Below are positions 52,181-60,647 of a stretch of 64,000 nucleotides of DNA, one piece after another. The position numbers were made by a program, and so were the translations under genes. Numbering within the stretch: position 1 is the stretch's first letter; each line of letters opens with the position of its first letter. The stretch is from Marixanthomonas ophiurae (GTDB taxonomy: Bacteria > Bacteroidota > Bacteroidia > Flavobacteriales > Flavobacteriaceae), in contig NZ_QVID01000001.1 in NCBI RefSeq assembly GCF_003413745.1, positions 930,001 to 994,000 of the forward strand, read 5' to 3'. The notes beneath the pieces were generated by a model. The model was not told the origin of the DNA. It ran no database searches and saw only the letters and a program-made list of their open reading frames with translations.

Positions 52181-52310
52181 ACAGTCAATTGACGTCATTT
52201 GACTGCGATTGACGACGTATGGATACGACTGCTTATTTTTAAATACAAATGCACGGCATTGCTTACCGATGCATTTATTTGCGTGCGATTGACTTTACAT
52301 GACGAATAAA
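52181..52310. repeat. Degenerate array with exact 10-bp period
   Basis: TTGAC occurs at 52189, 52199, 52209 and 52289, and ATGAC at 52299, all in the same 10-bp phase. At the intervening steps the trinucleotides are ATG (52219), CTG (52229), TTA (52239), ATG (52249), TTG (52259), ATG (52269) and TTG (52279), so TG falls at the same phase in 11 of 12 steps. CAGTCAA/TTGACTG is also inverted at 52182-52205. The pattern is not coding, since 10 is not a multiple of 3. Confidence 0.75.
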
Positions 52311-52371
52311 CCCAAATTTTAGGGGGTTTTGTTCGGGCTTCCTTCGGGGATCCTTCGGGAACGGCTTGGGT
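52310..52371. other. Hairpin region with two TTCG-tetraloop stems
   Basis: ACCCAA (52310-52315) can pair with TTGGGT (52366-52371). Inside, TTCC-TTCG-GGGA (52339-52350) and TCC-TTCG-GGA (52351-52360) form two adjacent C(TTCG)G loops. There is no T-run after, so it is not a typical terminator. It might be part of the acs leader or of another RNA. Confidence 0.45.
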
Positions 52372-52510
52372 ATATTTTCTAAAAATGGACGTTTTGCGAA
52401 GAAAGGGCGAATGATGATGGGAGGGGACTAGTTCTTCTAATTGATAGTAATAACCTTATTTTGAATTAAATAAAGGAAATATAGTTGTTAGCCTTTAGTT
52501 CTAACTATGC

Positions 52511-53536
52511 TTATAGCTTCACTATCTTTTTAGAGATCCTGTTATCAAAATTGTTTATTTGAAGAAAATAAATTCCTGATTGTAGGTTAGAAATATCAAT
52601 AGTATCAACATTTGTTTCTTTTTCAATAACCAAGCCCCCAATACTATTATATAGCTTTATACATTTAATGGGCATTGCACTATCGATTTGTATCAAATTA
52701 TTAGCAGGATTTGGATATACAGTAAGTTTGTCAGAGTTAAAATCATCTATGTCCAACGTACAATCTTCACTGTAAATAGCCTCTTCATCTTTACACCAAC
52801 CCCAATCTTCTGTACAAGTAGGGCGCGTTGCATTTTCATCATCCACTAAAATACAAGGTAAATTTTTGTTTGAAGTTGCTACCATAACAGACATACTGTT
52901 ATTATTTCCGTTCCGCACATTTAAATACGTTAATTCATTGTTCCAAGACCATAACCGACGAAGATTCGTGTTTTGTGAAACATCTAAAGAAGTTAATAGA
53001 TTATAGCCTATATTTAGTTCTTCTAAAATTATATTTTGTGAAACATCAAGAGTTGATATTTGATTTTCTCTTATGTCTATAATTTCTAAGAGTGTGTTAT
53101 TAGAAACATCTATTGATGATAAATTATTACCTATGGCCCCTAATCTTATTAAATTGGGGTTTTGAGAAACATCTAGTGTTGTTAGCTCACTTCCAGAGAG
53201 AAAAATATGAGTCAGTTCTGAAAGTTGACTAAGATCAATCTCTGTTATATCATTTCCAAAAAGGGTTAAAATTTCAATGTTTACAAAACTTTCGATTCCT
53301 TCAACTGAAACGATTCCTTCGTTAGTTCCTCGCAATCTTAATACAGCTTCGGCCTCACTTACTTGAATTTCACCATCATTGTTAGTATCTACATCGCCAT
53401 CATAAACTCCGTCATTATCAAAATCTGCACAGTTTTGGTTTAGTAATACATTTTTAAAATTTGCATCTGGAATATTTACAATTTGAGCAACTGAAGAAAC
53501 ACTTAAAAGAAAAGTTATAAAGTAAATTAGTCTCAT
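52511..53536 (-). CDS. Secreted leucine-rich-repeat protein with T9SS sorting domain
   Basis: A 341-residue protein: signal peptide (MRLIYFITFLLSVSSVAQ), then a DxDxDG-like calcium segment (DFDNDGVYDGDVDTNNDG), then about six leucine-rich repeats of the SLDVSQNTNLRRL type (residues 85-215). The C-terminal type A sorting domain (about 270-341) begins VYPNPANNLIQI and ends KKIVKL. It should be exported by the type IX secretion system and attached to the cell surface or released. A cysteine-rich insertion of about 50 residues separates repeats and sorting domain. It may act in adhesion or binding. Confidence 0.92.
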   Translation of the reverse strand: MRLIYFITFLLSVSSVAQIVNIPDANFKNVLLNQNCADFDNDGVYDGDVDTNNDGEIQVSEAEAVLRLRGTNEGIVSVEGIESFVNIEILTLFGNDITEIDLSQLSELTHIFLSGSELTTLDVSQNPNLIRLGAIGNNLSSIDVSNNTLLEIIDIRENQISTLDVSQNIILEELNIGYNLLTSLDVSQNTNLRRLWSWNNELTYLNVRNGNNNSMSVMVATSNKNLPCILVDDENATRPTCTEDWGWCKDEEAIYSEDCTLDIDDFNSDKLTVYPNPANNLIQIDSAMPIKCIKLYNSIGGLVIEKETNVDTIDISNLQSGIYFLQINNFDNRISKKIVKL

Positions 53537-53607
53537 TGTTTTTTTATAAACCTACAACTATTTTTTTGTTTTATAGATAGTTATATATAAATACAAATAC
53601 TTACAAA

Positions 53608-53629
53608 CGTTTATAAACAACTATAAACG
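53608..53629. promoter_or_regulatory. Inverted repeat CGTTTATA-6-TATAAACG
   Basis: A perfect 8-bp inverted repeat with a 6-bp spacer (53608-53615 / 53622-53629) in the divergent region between the LRR gene and ssb; a candidate operator for either. Confidence 0.45.
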
Positions 53630-53671
53630 AAAGTAAATACGTACCAACCGATTAAAACTTCTTGCTCGTTC

Positions 53672-53679
53672 TATGTTTG
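53672..53679 (+). promoter_or_regulatory. Promoter -7 element TATGTTTG upstream of ssb
   Basis: A perfect TAnnTTTG, 59 bp before the ssb start at 53739. Confidence 0.5.
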
Positions 53680-53738
53680 TACCGTTGAATAATTAGTTCA
53701 ACAATAATCTTAACTGTTAATCCTTAAAATTTAAAATT

Positions 53739-54071
53739 ATGAACGCACTTAGAAACAAAGTACAGTTGATTGGAAGATTGGGACAAGACCCAGAAATCCT
53801 AACCTTTGCCGACGGTAATAAAATGGCAAAATTCTCAATGGCTACAGATGATAGCTACAAAGACAAAAACGGACAAAAAGTAGAGCGTGCCTATTGGCAC
53901 AACGTTGTAGTAAAAGGCGGCTTGGTAAACGTTGTAGAAAACTACGTAACCAAAGGTCAAGAAATCGCCATAGAAGGCAAACTCACCAACCGCGCCTGGG
54001 ACGATAAAGACGGCAATAAACGCTACATAACCGAGGTGTTGTGTAATGAATTGTTGATGTTGAGTAAATAG
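53739..54071 (+). CDS. ssb: Single-stranded DNA-binding protein, short form
   Basis: A 110-residue OB-fold SSB (MNALRNKVQLIGRLGQDPE, VERAYWHNVVVKGGLVNVVE, and GKLTNRAWDDKDGNKRYITE). It lacks the flexible linker and the acidic C-terminal tip (DDDIPF type) that normal SSBs use to bring in partners, ending instead in LLMLSK. It may be a second ssb for special situations; a full-length one is probably elsewhere. Its stop codon touches a cloverleaf repeat, and recQ follows 255 bp later. Confidence 0.9.
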   Translation: MNALRNKVQLIGRLGQDPEILTFADGNKMAKFSMATDDSYKDKNGQKVERAYWHNVVVKGGLVNVVENYVTKGQEIAIEGKLTNRAWDDKDGNKRYITEVLCNELLMLSK

Positions 54072-54249
54072 CTTCGATACAGTTTTAAAATGGGCGTCGT
54101 AAGGGCGCCCATTTTAAAATCATTCGGCAAGTTGTCGGTCGCTTCGATACATTCTGCTGTGCAGAACACTCAGCAACCTTCGAAGGATAATTTTAATGCT
54201 AAATCCGAGGTGATTGAGTATTTCGAGGCACGAGAAATGTACCGAAACC
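54071..54249. repeat. Cloverleaf repeat element, copy 4 (compound)
   Basis: Two left ends GCTTCGATACA (54071-54081 and 54141-54151) share one right end TGTACCGAAACC (54238-54249). The first is followed by a perfect hairpin TTTTAAAATGGGCG / CGCCCATTTTAAAA (54083-54096 / 54106-54119), the second by TTCTGC-TGT-GCAGAA (54152-54166). The central hairpin is CACTCAGCAACCT ... GAGGTGATTGAGT. The first left end begins inside the ssb stop codon. Confidence 0.75.
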
Positions 54250-54312
54250 ACCGAATCAGAAAGCCAAAACCGAATTGCATCAAAAGCAGTATCATCACTC
54301 ATTAAATTAATT

Positions 54313-54320
54313 TAACTTTG
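54313..54320 (+). promoter_or_regulatory. Promoter -7 element TAACTTTG directly before recQ
   Basis: A perfect TAnnTTTG ends 6 bp before the recQ ATG at 54327, so the transcript should have almost no leader. Confidence 0.5.
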
Positions 54321-54326
54321 CACCCT

Positions 54327-56450
54327 ATGCCCATTACAAACACACCTCCCACCATACAAGACCTTTTAAAAACCCACTTTGGGTACGATGCTTTTCTGCC
54401 GAATCAGGAAAAAATTATCCAAAATGTGCTGAAAGGAAACGACACGCTGGCTATTATGCCTACAGGTGGAGGGAAGTCGTTGTGTTTTCAATTACCGGCT
54501 TTGGCGTTGCTGGGAACAGCAATTGTTGTATCACCCCTAATTGCATTAATGAAAGATCAGGTGGATGCGTTGCGCTCTAATGGAATTTCAGCAGCCTATT
54601 TTAATAGTTCACAACCGCAAGAAGAGCAGCAACAAACCCTTTCCGATTTACAAGCAGGGAAGTTGAAGCTCTTTTATGTAGCACCAGAAAGTATTTTTTT
54701 ACTGGAAGATACCTTGCACCATATTGATATAAACCTGTTTGCCATCGACGAGGCACATTGCATTTCGTCCTGGGGGCACGATTTTAGACCGGCTTACACC
54801 CGACTGGGGAGCTTAAAAGAGCAGTTTCCGAAAAAACCTTTAATAGCGCTTACCGCAACAGCAGATAGTGCTACGCAAAATGATATCGCAAAGCAATTGG
54901 CCATTCCAAAGGCTAAAAAGGTTATTGCTTCGTTCGATCGTCCTAATTTATATTTAGATGTTAGACCTGGACAGAAAAGGATTCAGCAAATACTACAATT
55001 TCTGAAATCACACAGAGAAGAGAGCGGTATCATTTATTGCTTAAGCCGAAAAAGCACACAAAATGTAGCCGATAAATTACTTGCTGCTGGGTATGACGCA
55101 AAAGCCTATCACGCTGGGTTGTCTTCAGAAGAAAGAAGCAACATACAGGAAAGTTTTGTTAATGATAGAACAGCTATTATCGTGGCGACTATCGCTTTTG
55201 GGATGGGGATTGACAAAAGCAATGTTCGTTGGGTGATTCATTATAATATGCCTAAAAATATTGAGGGTTATTATCAAGAAATTGGACGAAGTGGCCGTGA
55301 TCGATTACCAGCACATACTTTACTGTTTTATAGTTTTGCCGATGTTGTTCAGCTTCGGAAATTTGCCGAAGGAAGTCCTACAGAAGAATATCAACTTGCC
55401 AAACTAGAACGGATGCAGCAGTTCGCTGAAGCCTTGAGCTGCCGCAGGCGAGCTTTATTGGGTTATTTTGGGGAGCACTTACAAGAAGATTGTGGGAACT
55501 GTGACATTTGTAAAAATCCACCAACGTATTTTGATGGTACGTTGCTTGCACAGAAAGTATGTTCAGCGGTAGCACGTTTGCAAGAACAAGAAGCATTGGG
55601 GATGGTAATCGATGTATTACGAGGCGCCCAAAATGCACAAGTGTTCAACAAAGGGTATCAAGGTGTAAAAACGTACGGCGCAGCAAGTGATGTTTCGTGG
55701 CGAGATTTGCAGCAATACGTCATTCAATTAATCAATCAAGGAGTGTTGGAGATTCGGTTTCACGAAAACGGAAGATTGATATTGACACCTTTGGCAAAGT
55801 CTGTTTTATTTGAAAATAGAAAAATATATTTGGCGCGTCCGCTTCAGGAAAAAGAAGAAGAAAAGACAACGAGCGAAAGTGCTGTAAAAACCAGCGGACT
55901 TTTTGATAAGCTTAAAAAACTTCGAGGCACATTAGCAAAAGAAATGGGTGTCCCAGCGTATGTAATTTTTAGCGATGCCAGTTTAAAAGATATGGTGGCA
56001 AAAGTTCCGCAAACTGAAACTGAATTCGCGACTATAAGCGGTGTAGGGCAGGCAAAATTAGAAAAGTATGCAACACCTTTTCTAAAAGTCATTACAGAGG
56101 AACAGAAAAAGAATCCAAAAAAAGCGATAAAAGCCACCAAAAAAAAAGGATCTAAAAAAACACCCACACACCTTGTGAGTTTGGCATTATTTAATGACGG
56201 ATTAACCGTCGATGAAATTTCAAAAGAACGAAACCTAACTACGGGAACTATCTATGCACATCTGGAAAAAGCACATATTTCTGGGGAAGAGATCGAGATA
56301 GAACGCTTAATCACTTCAGAAGAAATAGATAAAATTATCGCCGCAAAAGATAAGATAGAAAGCCCTGAAAGTTTAAAAGCATATTTCGAATATTTTGAGG
56401 CTAAAGTTCCGTATTGGAAAATAAAACTGGGGTTACATCTTTCGGAATAA
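54327..56450 (+). CDS. recQ: RecQ-family DNA helicase
   Basis: A 707-residue 3'-5' helicase of the recombination and repair machinery. In order: Walker A MPTGGGKSLCF, DEAH box (DEAHCISSWGHDFRP), RQC zinc site (CRRRALLGYFGEHL then CGNCDIC), winged helix, HRDC (SLKDMVAKVPQ region), and a C-terminal HTH (NDGLTVDEISKERNLTTGTI) like YpbB. The frame from 54318 starts with TTG; MPITNTPPTIQDLLKTHFGY at 54327 is preferred. The final HTH region is typical of Bacteroidota/Firmicutes RecQ. Confidence 0.95.
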   Translation: MPITNTPPTIQDLLKTHFGYDAFLPNQEKIIQNVLKGNDTLAIMPTGGGKSLCFQLPALALLGTAIVVSPLIALMKDQVDALRSNGISAAYFNSSQPQEEQQQTLSDLQAGKLKLFYVAPESIFLLEDTLHHIDINLFAIDEAHCISSWGHDFRPAYTRLGSLKEQFPKKPLIALTATADSATQNDIAKQLAIPKAKKVIASFDRPNLYLDVRPGQKRIQQILQFLKSHREESGIIYCLSRKSTQNVADKLLAAGYDAKAYHAGLSSEERSNIQESFVNDRTAIIVATIAFGMGIDKSNVRWVIHYNMPKNIEGYYQEIGRSGRDRLPAHTLLFYSFADVVQLRKFAEGSPTEEYQLAKLERMQQFAEALSCRRRALLGYFGEHLQEDCGNCDICKNPPTYFDGTLLAQKVCSAVARLQEQEALGMVIDVLRGAQNAQVFNKGYQGVKTYGAASDVSWRDLQQYVIQLINQGVLEIRFHENGRLILTPLAKSVLFENRKIYLARPLQEKEEEKTTSESAVKTSGLFDKLKKLRGTLAKEMGVPAYVIFSDASLKDMVAKVPQTETEFATISGVGQAKLEKYATPFLKVITEEQKKNPKKAIKATKKKGSKKTPTHLVSLALFNDGLTVDEISKERNLTTGTIYAHLEKAHISGEEIEIERLITSEEIDKIIAAKDKIESPESLKAYFEYFEAKVPYWKIKLGLHLSE

Positions 56451-56468
56451 GTGATTTTGAATTCGGTG

Positions 56469-56603
56469 CTTTCGATACAATCCCACCTTTCGGCGGAATC
56501 ACTCAATCACCTCACATATTGCTTTAAAATTCACAATATGAGGTTGCTGAGTGTTCTGCGAAGCAGAATGCGGTGTGCTGAGCAGAGCCGAAGTGTACCG
56601 AAG
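56469..56603. repeat. Cloverleaf repeat element, copy 5
   Basis: Ends CTTTCGATACA and TGTACCGAAG are imperfectly complementary. The left side hairpin is ATCCCACC/GGCGGAAT with two mismatches, the central hairpin CTCACATATTG/CAATATGAG (one bulge), and the right side hairpin TTCTGC-GAA-GCAGAA (56554-56568) perfect. It lies between convergent recQ and the deacetylase gene. The stretch 56577-56603 (CTGAGCAGAGCCGAAG) matches the fragment inside metG. Confidence 0.75.
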
Positions 56604-56615
56604 TGACCGGGTTAT

Positions 56616-57521
56616 TTACACAAAAAACAAATCCTGCGCCAAGCGATACGTATTTGCGTGGGCATCAATAATTACTTTTATATCAGGCGAATAGCCTCCG
56701 CCCATACTCACTTGCATTGGAATTTCAAGATTACGGATAGTTTCCAACACAAAAAGATCGCGTTCCTTACAACCATCGACCGTGCAGTTTAATCGACCTA
56801 ACTTATCAGTTTCCAAAATATCGACACCGCTGAGGTAGAAAATAAAATCGGGTTGTACGGTTTCAATTAAATTAGGAAGTGTTTCCTTTAGTTTGGACAA
56901 ATAAAAATCATCACCCGACCCATCAGGAATAGGAATATCCAAATCACTTACTTCTTTCTTGAAGGGATAATTTCCGGCGCCGTGCATAGAAAAGGTAAAA
57001 ACCGAATCATCGTTTTGAAAGACTTCAGCAGTACCGTTTCCTTGATGCACATCTAGATCGACGATTAGAATCTTTTTCGCCAATCCTTGGCGTTGTAAAT
57101 AACGCGCGCCAATGGCTTGATCATTAAAAATGCAAAAGCCTTCCCCATGATCGGTATACGCATGGTGTGTGCCTCCGGCTATGTTCATGGCAATACCGTG
57201 TTCTAAAGCATATTCGCAGCCTTGAATGGTTCCTTGTGTAATGAGATGCTCTCGCTTTACCAAGCCTTCAGAAAGTGGAAAGCCTATTTTGCGGGCGGCT
57301 CGTTTATCAAGCGTCAACTTTTTTAAATGTGAAAGATACTCAGCTGTGTGTACTGCAAGAATATGTTCATCTAAGGGCATGTTAGGTTCAAAAAAATTAG
57401 CTTCATTACACGTTCCCTCATATAACAACTGCTGCGGAAGGAGTTCGTATTTTTCCATAGGAAATCGATGCCCTTCCGGTAACGGATGTTTATAAATAGG
57501 ATGATATGCTATTTTGAGCAT
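56616..57521 (-). CDS. Histone deacetylase family enzyme (AcuC/HdaH-like)
   Basis: A 301-residue zinc-dependent deacetylase. The metal and catalytic motifs are intact: GGTHHAYTDHGEGFCIFND (two His and acid), LIVDLDVHQGNGTAE (Asp and His zinc ligands), FSMHGAGNYPF, and GGGYSPD at the end. Such enzymes deacetylate lysines on proteins, or small polyamines. Acs, a known target of the AcuC type in Bacillus, is encoded 4.6 kb away, but this is only a hint. Its start overlaps the end of the DMT transporter gene by 13 bp, so both are in one unit. Confidence 0.92.
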   Translation of the reverse strand: MLKIAYHPIYKHPLPEGHRFPMEKYELLPQQLLYEGTCNEANFFEPNMPLDEHILAVHTAEYLSHLKKLTLDKRAARKIGFPLSEGLVKREHLITQGTIQGCEYALEHGIAMNIAGGTHHAYTDHGEGFCIFNDQAIGARYLQRQGLAKKILIVDLDVHQGNGTAEVFQNDDSVFTFSMHGAGNYPFKKEVSDLDIPIPDGSGDDFYLSKLKETLPNLIETVQPDFIFYLSGVDILETDKLGRLNCTVDGCKERDLFVLETIRNLEIPMQVSMGGGYSPDIKVIIDAHANTYRLAQDLFFV

Positions 57522-58417
57522 GCAATACGTCTTCTTTTTGAAGGAAACAATCGATTTTTGAAGTTGATTTCTTTATTGTAGAAGGTAATTCTAATTCCTA
57601 ACAATAAAATTAAACCCCCAATAACCATTTGCAAGTTAATGGTTTCATCTACAAATAACCACGCTAAGATAGACGCTAAAATTCCTTGTCCCAACAAACT
57701 CACCGATACGAGGGTAGCTCGCATTCTTTTAGTGGCAAAACTTATCAACAACCAAGCAGCCAACTGGCATATTACCCCTTGAATAAGTAATACAAACCAG
57801 CCCATGTTGCTAAACCCAGAAAACGGTTCGCCAATAGCATAGCTAATAATGCCCAAGGCAATGGCCGAAGCAAGTAAACTAATGCTCATAAAAGACACCA
57901 CGTTAAATTCGTGTAAGATGAATTTACTCACTAACATATAAACGGCATACAGCATCCCCGATAGAATGCCAAATATAAAAGCAAGATCGAAATTAAGGTT
58001 TATGAAAAAGTGAAAACCGACTAAGGTTACCATACCTAAAACAGCAACGACGGTACCAATCCAAAAGTTCTTTTTAGGTTTATTTTTTAAGAAAAAGAAG
58101 GCACCAATTCCTACCCACACAGGTGATAAATTGGTTAACAACGAAGCCTGCGTTGCGGTTGATTCTTGTATGGCGACATTCCAAACGGCTACGTCTAGCC
58201 CAAACACCACACCACACAAGATGCCCAAAAGCAAAATTTTGGTAGAAGGAATTTTTAACTGCCTTGTTATTAATGCATACGGAAGCAATAAAGCCGAAGC
58301 AATTGCCATTCGGTAAAACGCAGAGATAACCCCCGGCGTAAGACTCAATTTTACTAATACTGGAAAGATGGAAATACAAATTATTCCTACTACTAAAGCG
58401 ATTCTTGCCTTTTTCAT
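57509..58417 (-). CDS. DMT-superfamily (EamA) transporter
   Basis: A 302-residue membrane protein with ten predicted helices in two EamA repeats (about 5-140 and 148-290). The pattern LSPVWVGIGAFFFLKNKPKK ends the first repeat. The substrate is not readable; relatives export amino acids or other metabolites. The positively charged C-terminus (NRLFPSKRRRIACSK) is cytoplasmic. It is upstream of, and overlaps, the deacetylase gene. Confidence 0.9.
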   Translation of the reverse strand: MKKARIALVVGIICISIFPVLVKLSLTPGVISAFYRMAIASALLLPYALITRQLKIPSTKILLLGILCGVVFGLDVAVWNVAIQESTATQASLLTNLSPVWVGIGAFFFLKNKPKKNFWIGTVVAVLGMVTLVGFHFFINLNFDLAFIFGILSGMLYAVYMLVSKFILHEFNVVSFMSISLLASAIALGIISYAIGEPFSGFSNMGWFVLLIQGVICQLAAWLLISFATKRMRATLVSVSLLGQGILASILAWLFVDETINLQMVIGGLILLLGIRITFYNKEINFKNRLFPSKRRRIACSK

Positions 58418-58516
58418 AAGCCTAACAGTTAAAAGGATGAAATAATAAAAACGCGAAATTAGCTAATAAAAAACACTAGCAAATAGAAAAAGGGAAAGAA
58501 AACAGATATTTAACAC

Positions 58517-60640
58517 CTATTTATGAAGTTTCAACTGAATCCGTTTTCTGTCAACATCTACCTCCAATACTTTTACGATAATTTGTTGGTGTAAATGTAC
58601 GTGTTCATTGACATCAGAAACAAAAGAATCTGCCAAATTTGAAATGTGAATAAGACCACTTTCTTTTATCCCAACATCCACAAAAGCACCAAAATTTGTG
58701 ACATTATTTACAATTCCTGGTAGTAATTGACCTTCTTCTAGATCGGTTATTGTTTTAATGCTTTGGTTAAAAGTGAATACTTTCGCTTGCTCCCTGATAT
58801 CAAGACCAGGCTTTTCCAATTCTTTTATAATATCCTGAAGCGTAGGTAAGCCGATGGTTTCTGTTTGGTATTTTTCTAACGGAATTTTTTGAAGCAATGT
58901 TTTATTTCCTATTAATTCTGAAATATCAACCTTTTTATCTTTTGCCATTTTTGAAACCACAGCATAACTTTCTGGGTGTACGGCTGAATCGTCCAATGGG
59001 TTTTTGGCTTCTTTTATCCGAAGAAACCCAGCCGCTTGCTGATATGCTTTTCCGCCTAATCTGGAAACATCTTTAATTTCCTCTCTGGAAGTAAAAGCGC
59101 CGTTTTCATCGCGATGTTTTACAATATTTTCAGCCAGTTTATCACCAATACCCGAAACATAGCTTAGCAATGAAGTACTCGCAGTATTAATATTGACACC
59201 TACAGCATTTACACAGGTTTCCACTACGCGATCTAGTGAGTTTTTAAGTTTGGTTTGGTCCACATCGTGTTGGTATTGCCCAACTCCAATTGATTTTGCA
59301 TCGATTTTCACCAGTTCTGCTAAGGGGTCTTGCAAACGTCGCCCAATAGAAACCGAACCCCGAACGGTAACATCATAATTTGGAAACTCATCGCGTGCAA
59401 TTTTTGAAGCCGAATAAATAGAAGCACCGGCTTCGCTCACAACAAATACTTGAATGGAACGGTCAAATTGAATACGGCGGATTAGCTGTTCGGTTTCTCT
59501 AGAAGCGGTTCCGTTACCAATGGCAATGGCTTCAATTTTATGAGCATTCACCAACGTGCTGATCTTTTTGATTGCCCCTTTTGAATCATTTTTTGGCGGA
59601 TGCGGGTAGATGGTTTCGTTGTGTTCTAGTCCGCCTTGCGCATCGAGGCAGACAATTTTACAACCCGTTCTAAAACCTGGATCGATTGCTAAAACTTTCT
59701 TTTCACCTAACGGGGAACCCAATAACAATTGTTTCAGGTTTTTCGCGAATACCTGTATGGCGGTTTCGTCTGCTTTTTCTTTAGCCGCGGTTAAAATTTC
59801 GTTGGAAAGTGCCGGAAACAATAATCTTTTATAGGCATCTACTATAGCCATTGAAATTTGTTCAGCACAGTCACCGTTCGATTTTATAATTCGGTTTTCT
59901 ATTTTGTAAAGCGCCTTTTCATCATCAATTTCTATTTTAAGACGAATAAACCCTTCTTCCGTAGCACGAAGAATTGCCAACAATCGGTGTGACGGACAAC
60001 GACTTAATGCTTCGCTCCAGTTAAAATAATCCCTAAATTTCTGCGCTTTTTCATCATCTTTCTTCGTTTTCACCACTTTGGTTGTGAGGATAGCGTGGCG
60101 TTCTAATTGGTTCCGAAGCATATTTCGAATGTCGCTCCGTTCGTTAACCCATTCTGAAATGATGTGGCGCGCGCCCTCCAAAGCATCTTCGACTGGAATG
60201 GAATTCGAAGAATATTGTTCAGCAATCGAATCGATATTTGAAGCATTTTGCGCCATAATAATTTTGGCGAGTGGCTCCAAACCATTGTTTCTAGCCGTAT
60301 CGGCTTTGGTTTTCCGTTTCTTTTTATACGGCAGGTATAAATCTTCTAATGTGGTGCTATCGGTAGTTTCTTCTATTTTTTTCTGAAGTTCATTGGTAAG
60401 TACGTCTTGTTCTTTCAACGCTTTTAAAATAGTGGCTTTTCGCTTTTCTAAGGTTTCAAATGCTTCTTTATACGATACAATATCTCCAATTTGCACTTCG
60501 TCTAAATTCCCTGTTTGTTCTTTTCGGTAGCGCGAAATAAATGGAATGGTACAGTCTTCGTTCAACAAAGCAATGGTGTTTTGTATTGCTTTTTCGGGAA
60601 GTTGGGTTTTGGAAGTTATATATTTAAGAAGGCTGTTCAT
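58517..60640 (-). CDS. tex: Tex-like transcription accessory protein
   Basis: A 707-residue protein: helical N-terminal region, YqgF/RNase H-like domain (VLAIDPGFRTGCKIVCLD), helix-hairpin-helix (SYVSGIGDKLAENIVKHR), and C-terminal S1 RNA-binding domain (LLPGIVNNVTNFGAFVDVGI). Tex binds nucleic acid and affects transcription in other bacteria; its exact role is not settled. It starts 7 bp after the stop of the unknown 470-residue gene, with the same orientation as metG further upstream. Confidence 0.95.
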   Translation of the reverse strand: MNSLLKYITSKTQLPEKAIQNTIALLNEDCTIPFISRYRKEQTGNLDEVQIGDIVSYKEAFETLEKRKATILKALKEQDVLTNELQKKIEETTDSTTLEDLYLPYKKKRKTKADTARNNGLEPLAKIIMAQNASNIDSIAEQYSSNSIPVEDALEGARHIISEWVNERSDIRNMLRNQLERHAILTTKVVKTKKDDEKAQKFRDYFNWSEALSRCPSHRLLAILRATEEGFIRLKIEIDDEKALYKIENRIIKSNGDCAEQISMAIVDAYKRLLFPALSNEILTAAKEKADETAIQVFAKNLKQLLLGSPLGEKKVLAIDPGFRTGCKIVCLDAQGGLEHNETIYPHPPKNDSKGAIKKISTLVNAHKIEAIAIGNGTASRETEQLIRRIQFDRSIQVFVVSEAGASIYSASKIARDEFPNYDVTVRGSVSIGRRLQDPLAELVKIDAKSIGVGQYQHDVDQTKLKNSLDRVVETCVNAVGVNINTASTSLLSYVSGIGDKLAENIVKHRDENGAFTSREEIKDVSRLGGKAYQQAAGFLRIKEAKNPLDDSAVHPESYAVVSKMAKDKKVDISELIGNKTLLQKIPLEKYQTETIGLPTLQDIIKELEKPGLDIREQAKVFTFNQSIKTITDLEEGQLLPGIVNNVTNFGAFVDVGIKESGLIHISNLADSFVSDVNEHVHLHQQIIVKVLEVDVDRKRIQLKLHK

Positions 60641-60647
60641 TTTAAAT

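Larger units (their letters stand above)
52023..52510. other. 488-bp gene-free spacer upstream of acs
   Basis: No reading frame above 50 codons looks real. The spacer holds an acs -7 element (52060-52067), a 10-bp-periodic array (52181-52310), a hairpin region with two C(TTCG)G tetraloop stems (52310-52371), and AT-rich DNA near the LRR gene end. The remaining stretch 52372-52510 shows nothing clear. Confidence 0.7.

Noticed and set aside
57509-58417. The EamA transporter as part of an operon with tex
   Set aside because: A 99-bp gap separates them, and the transporter overlaps the deacetylase gene instead.
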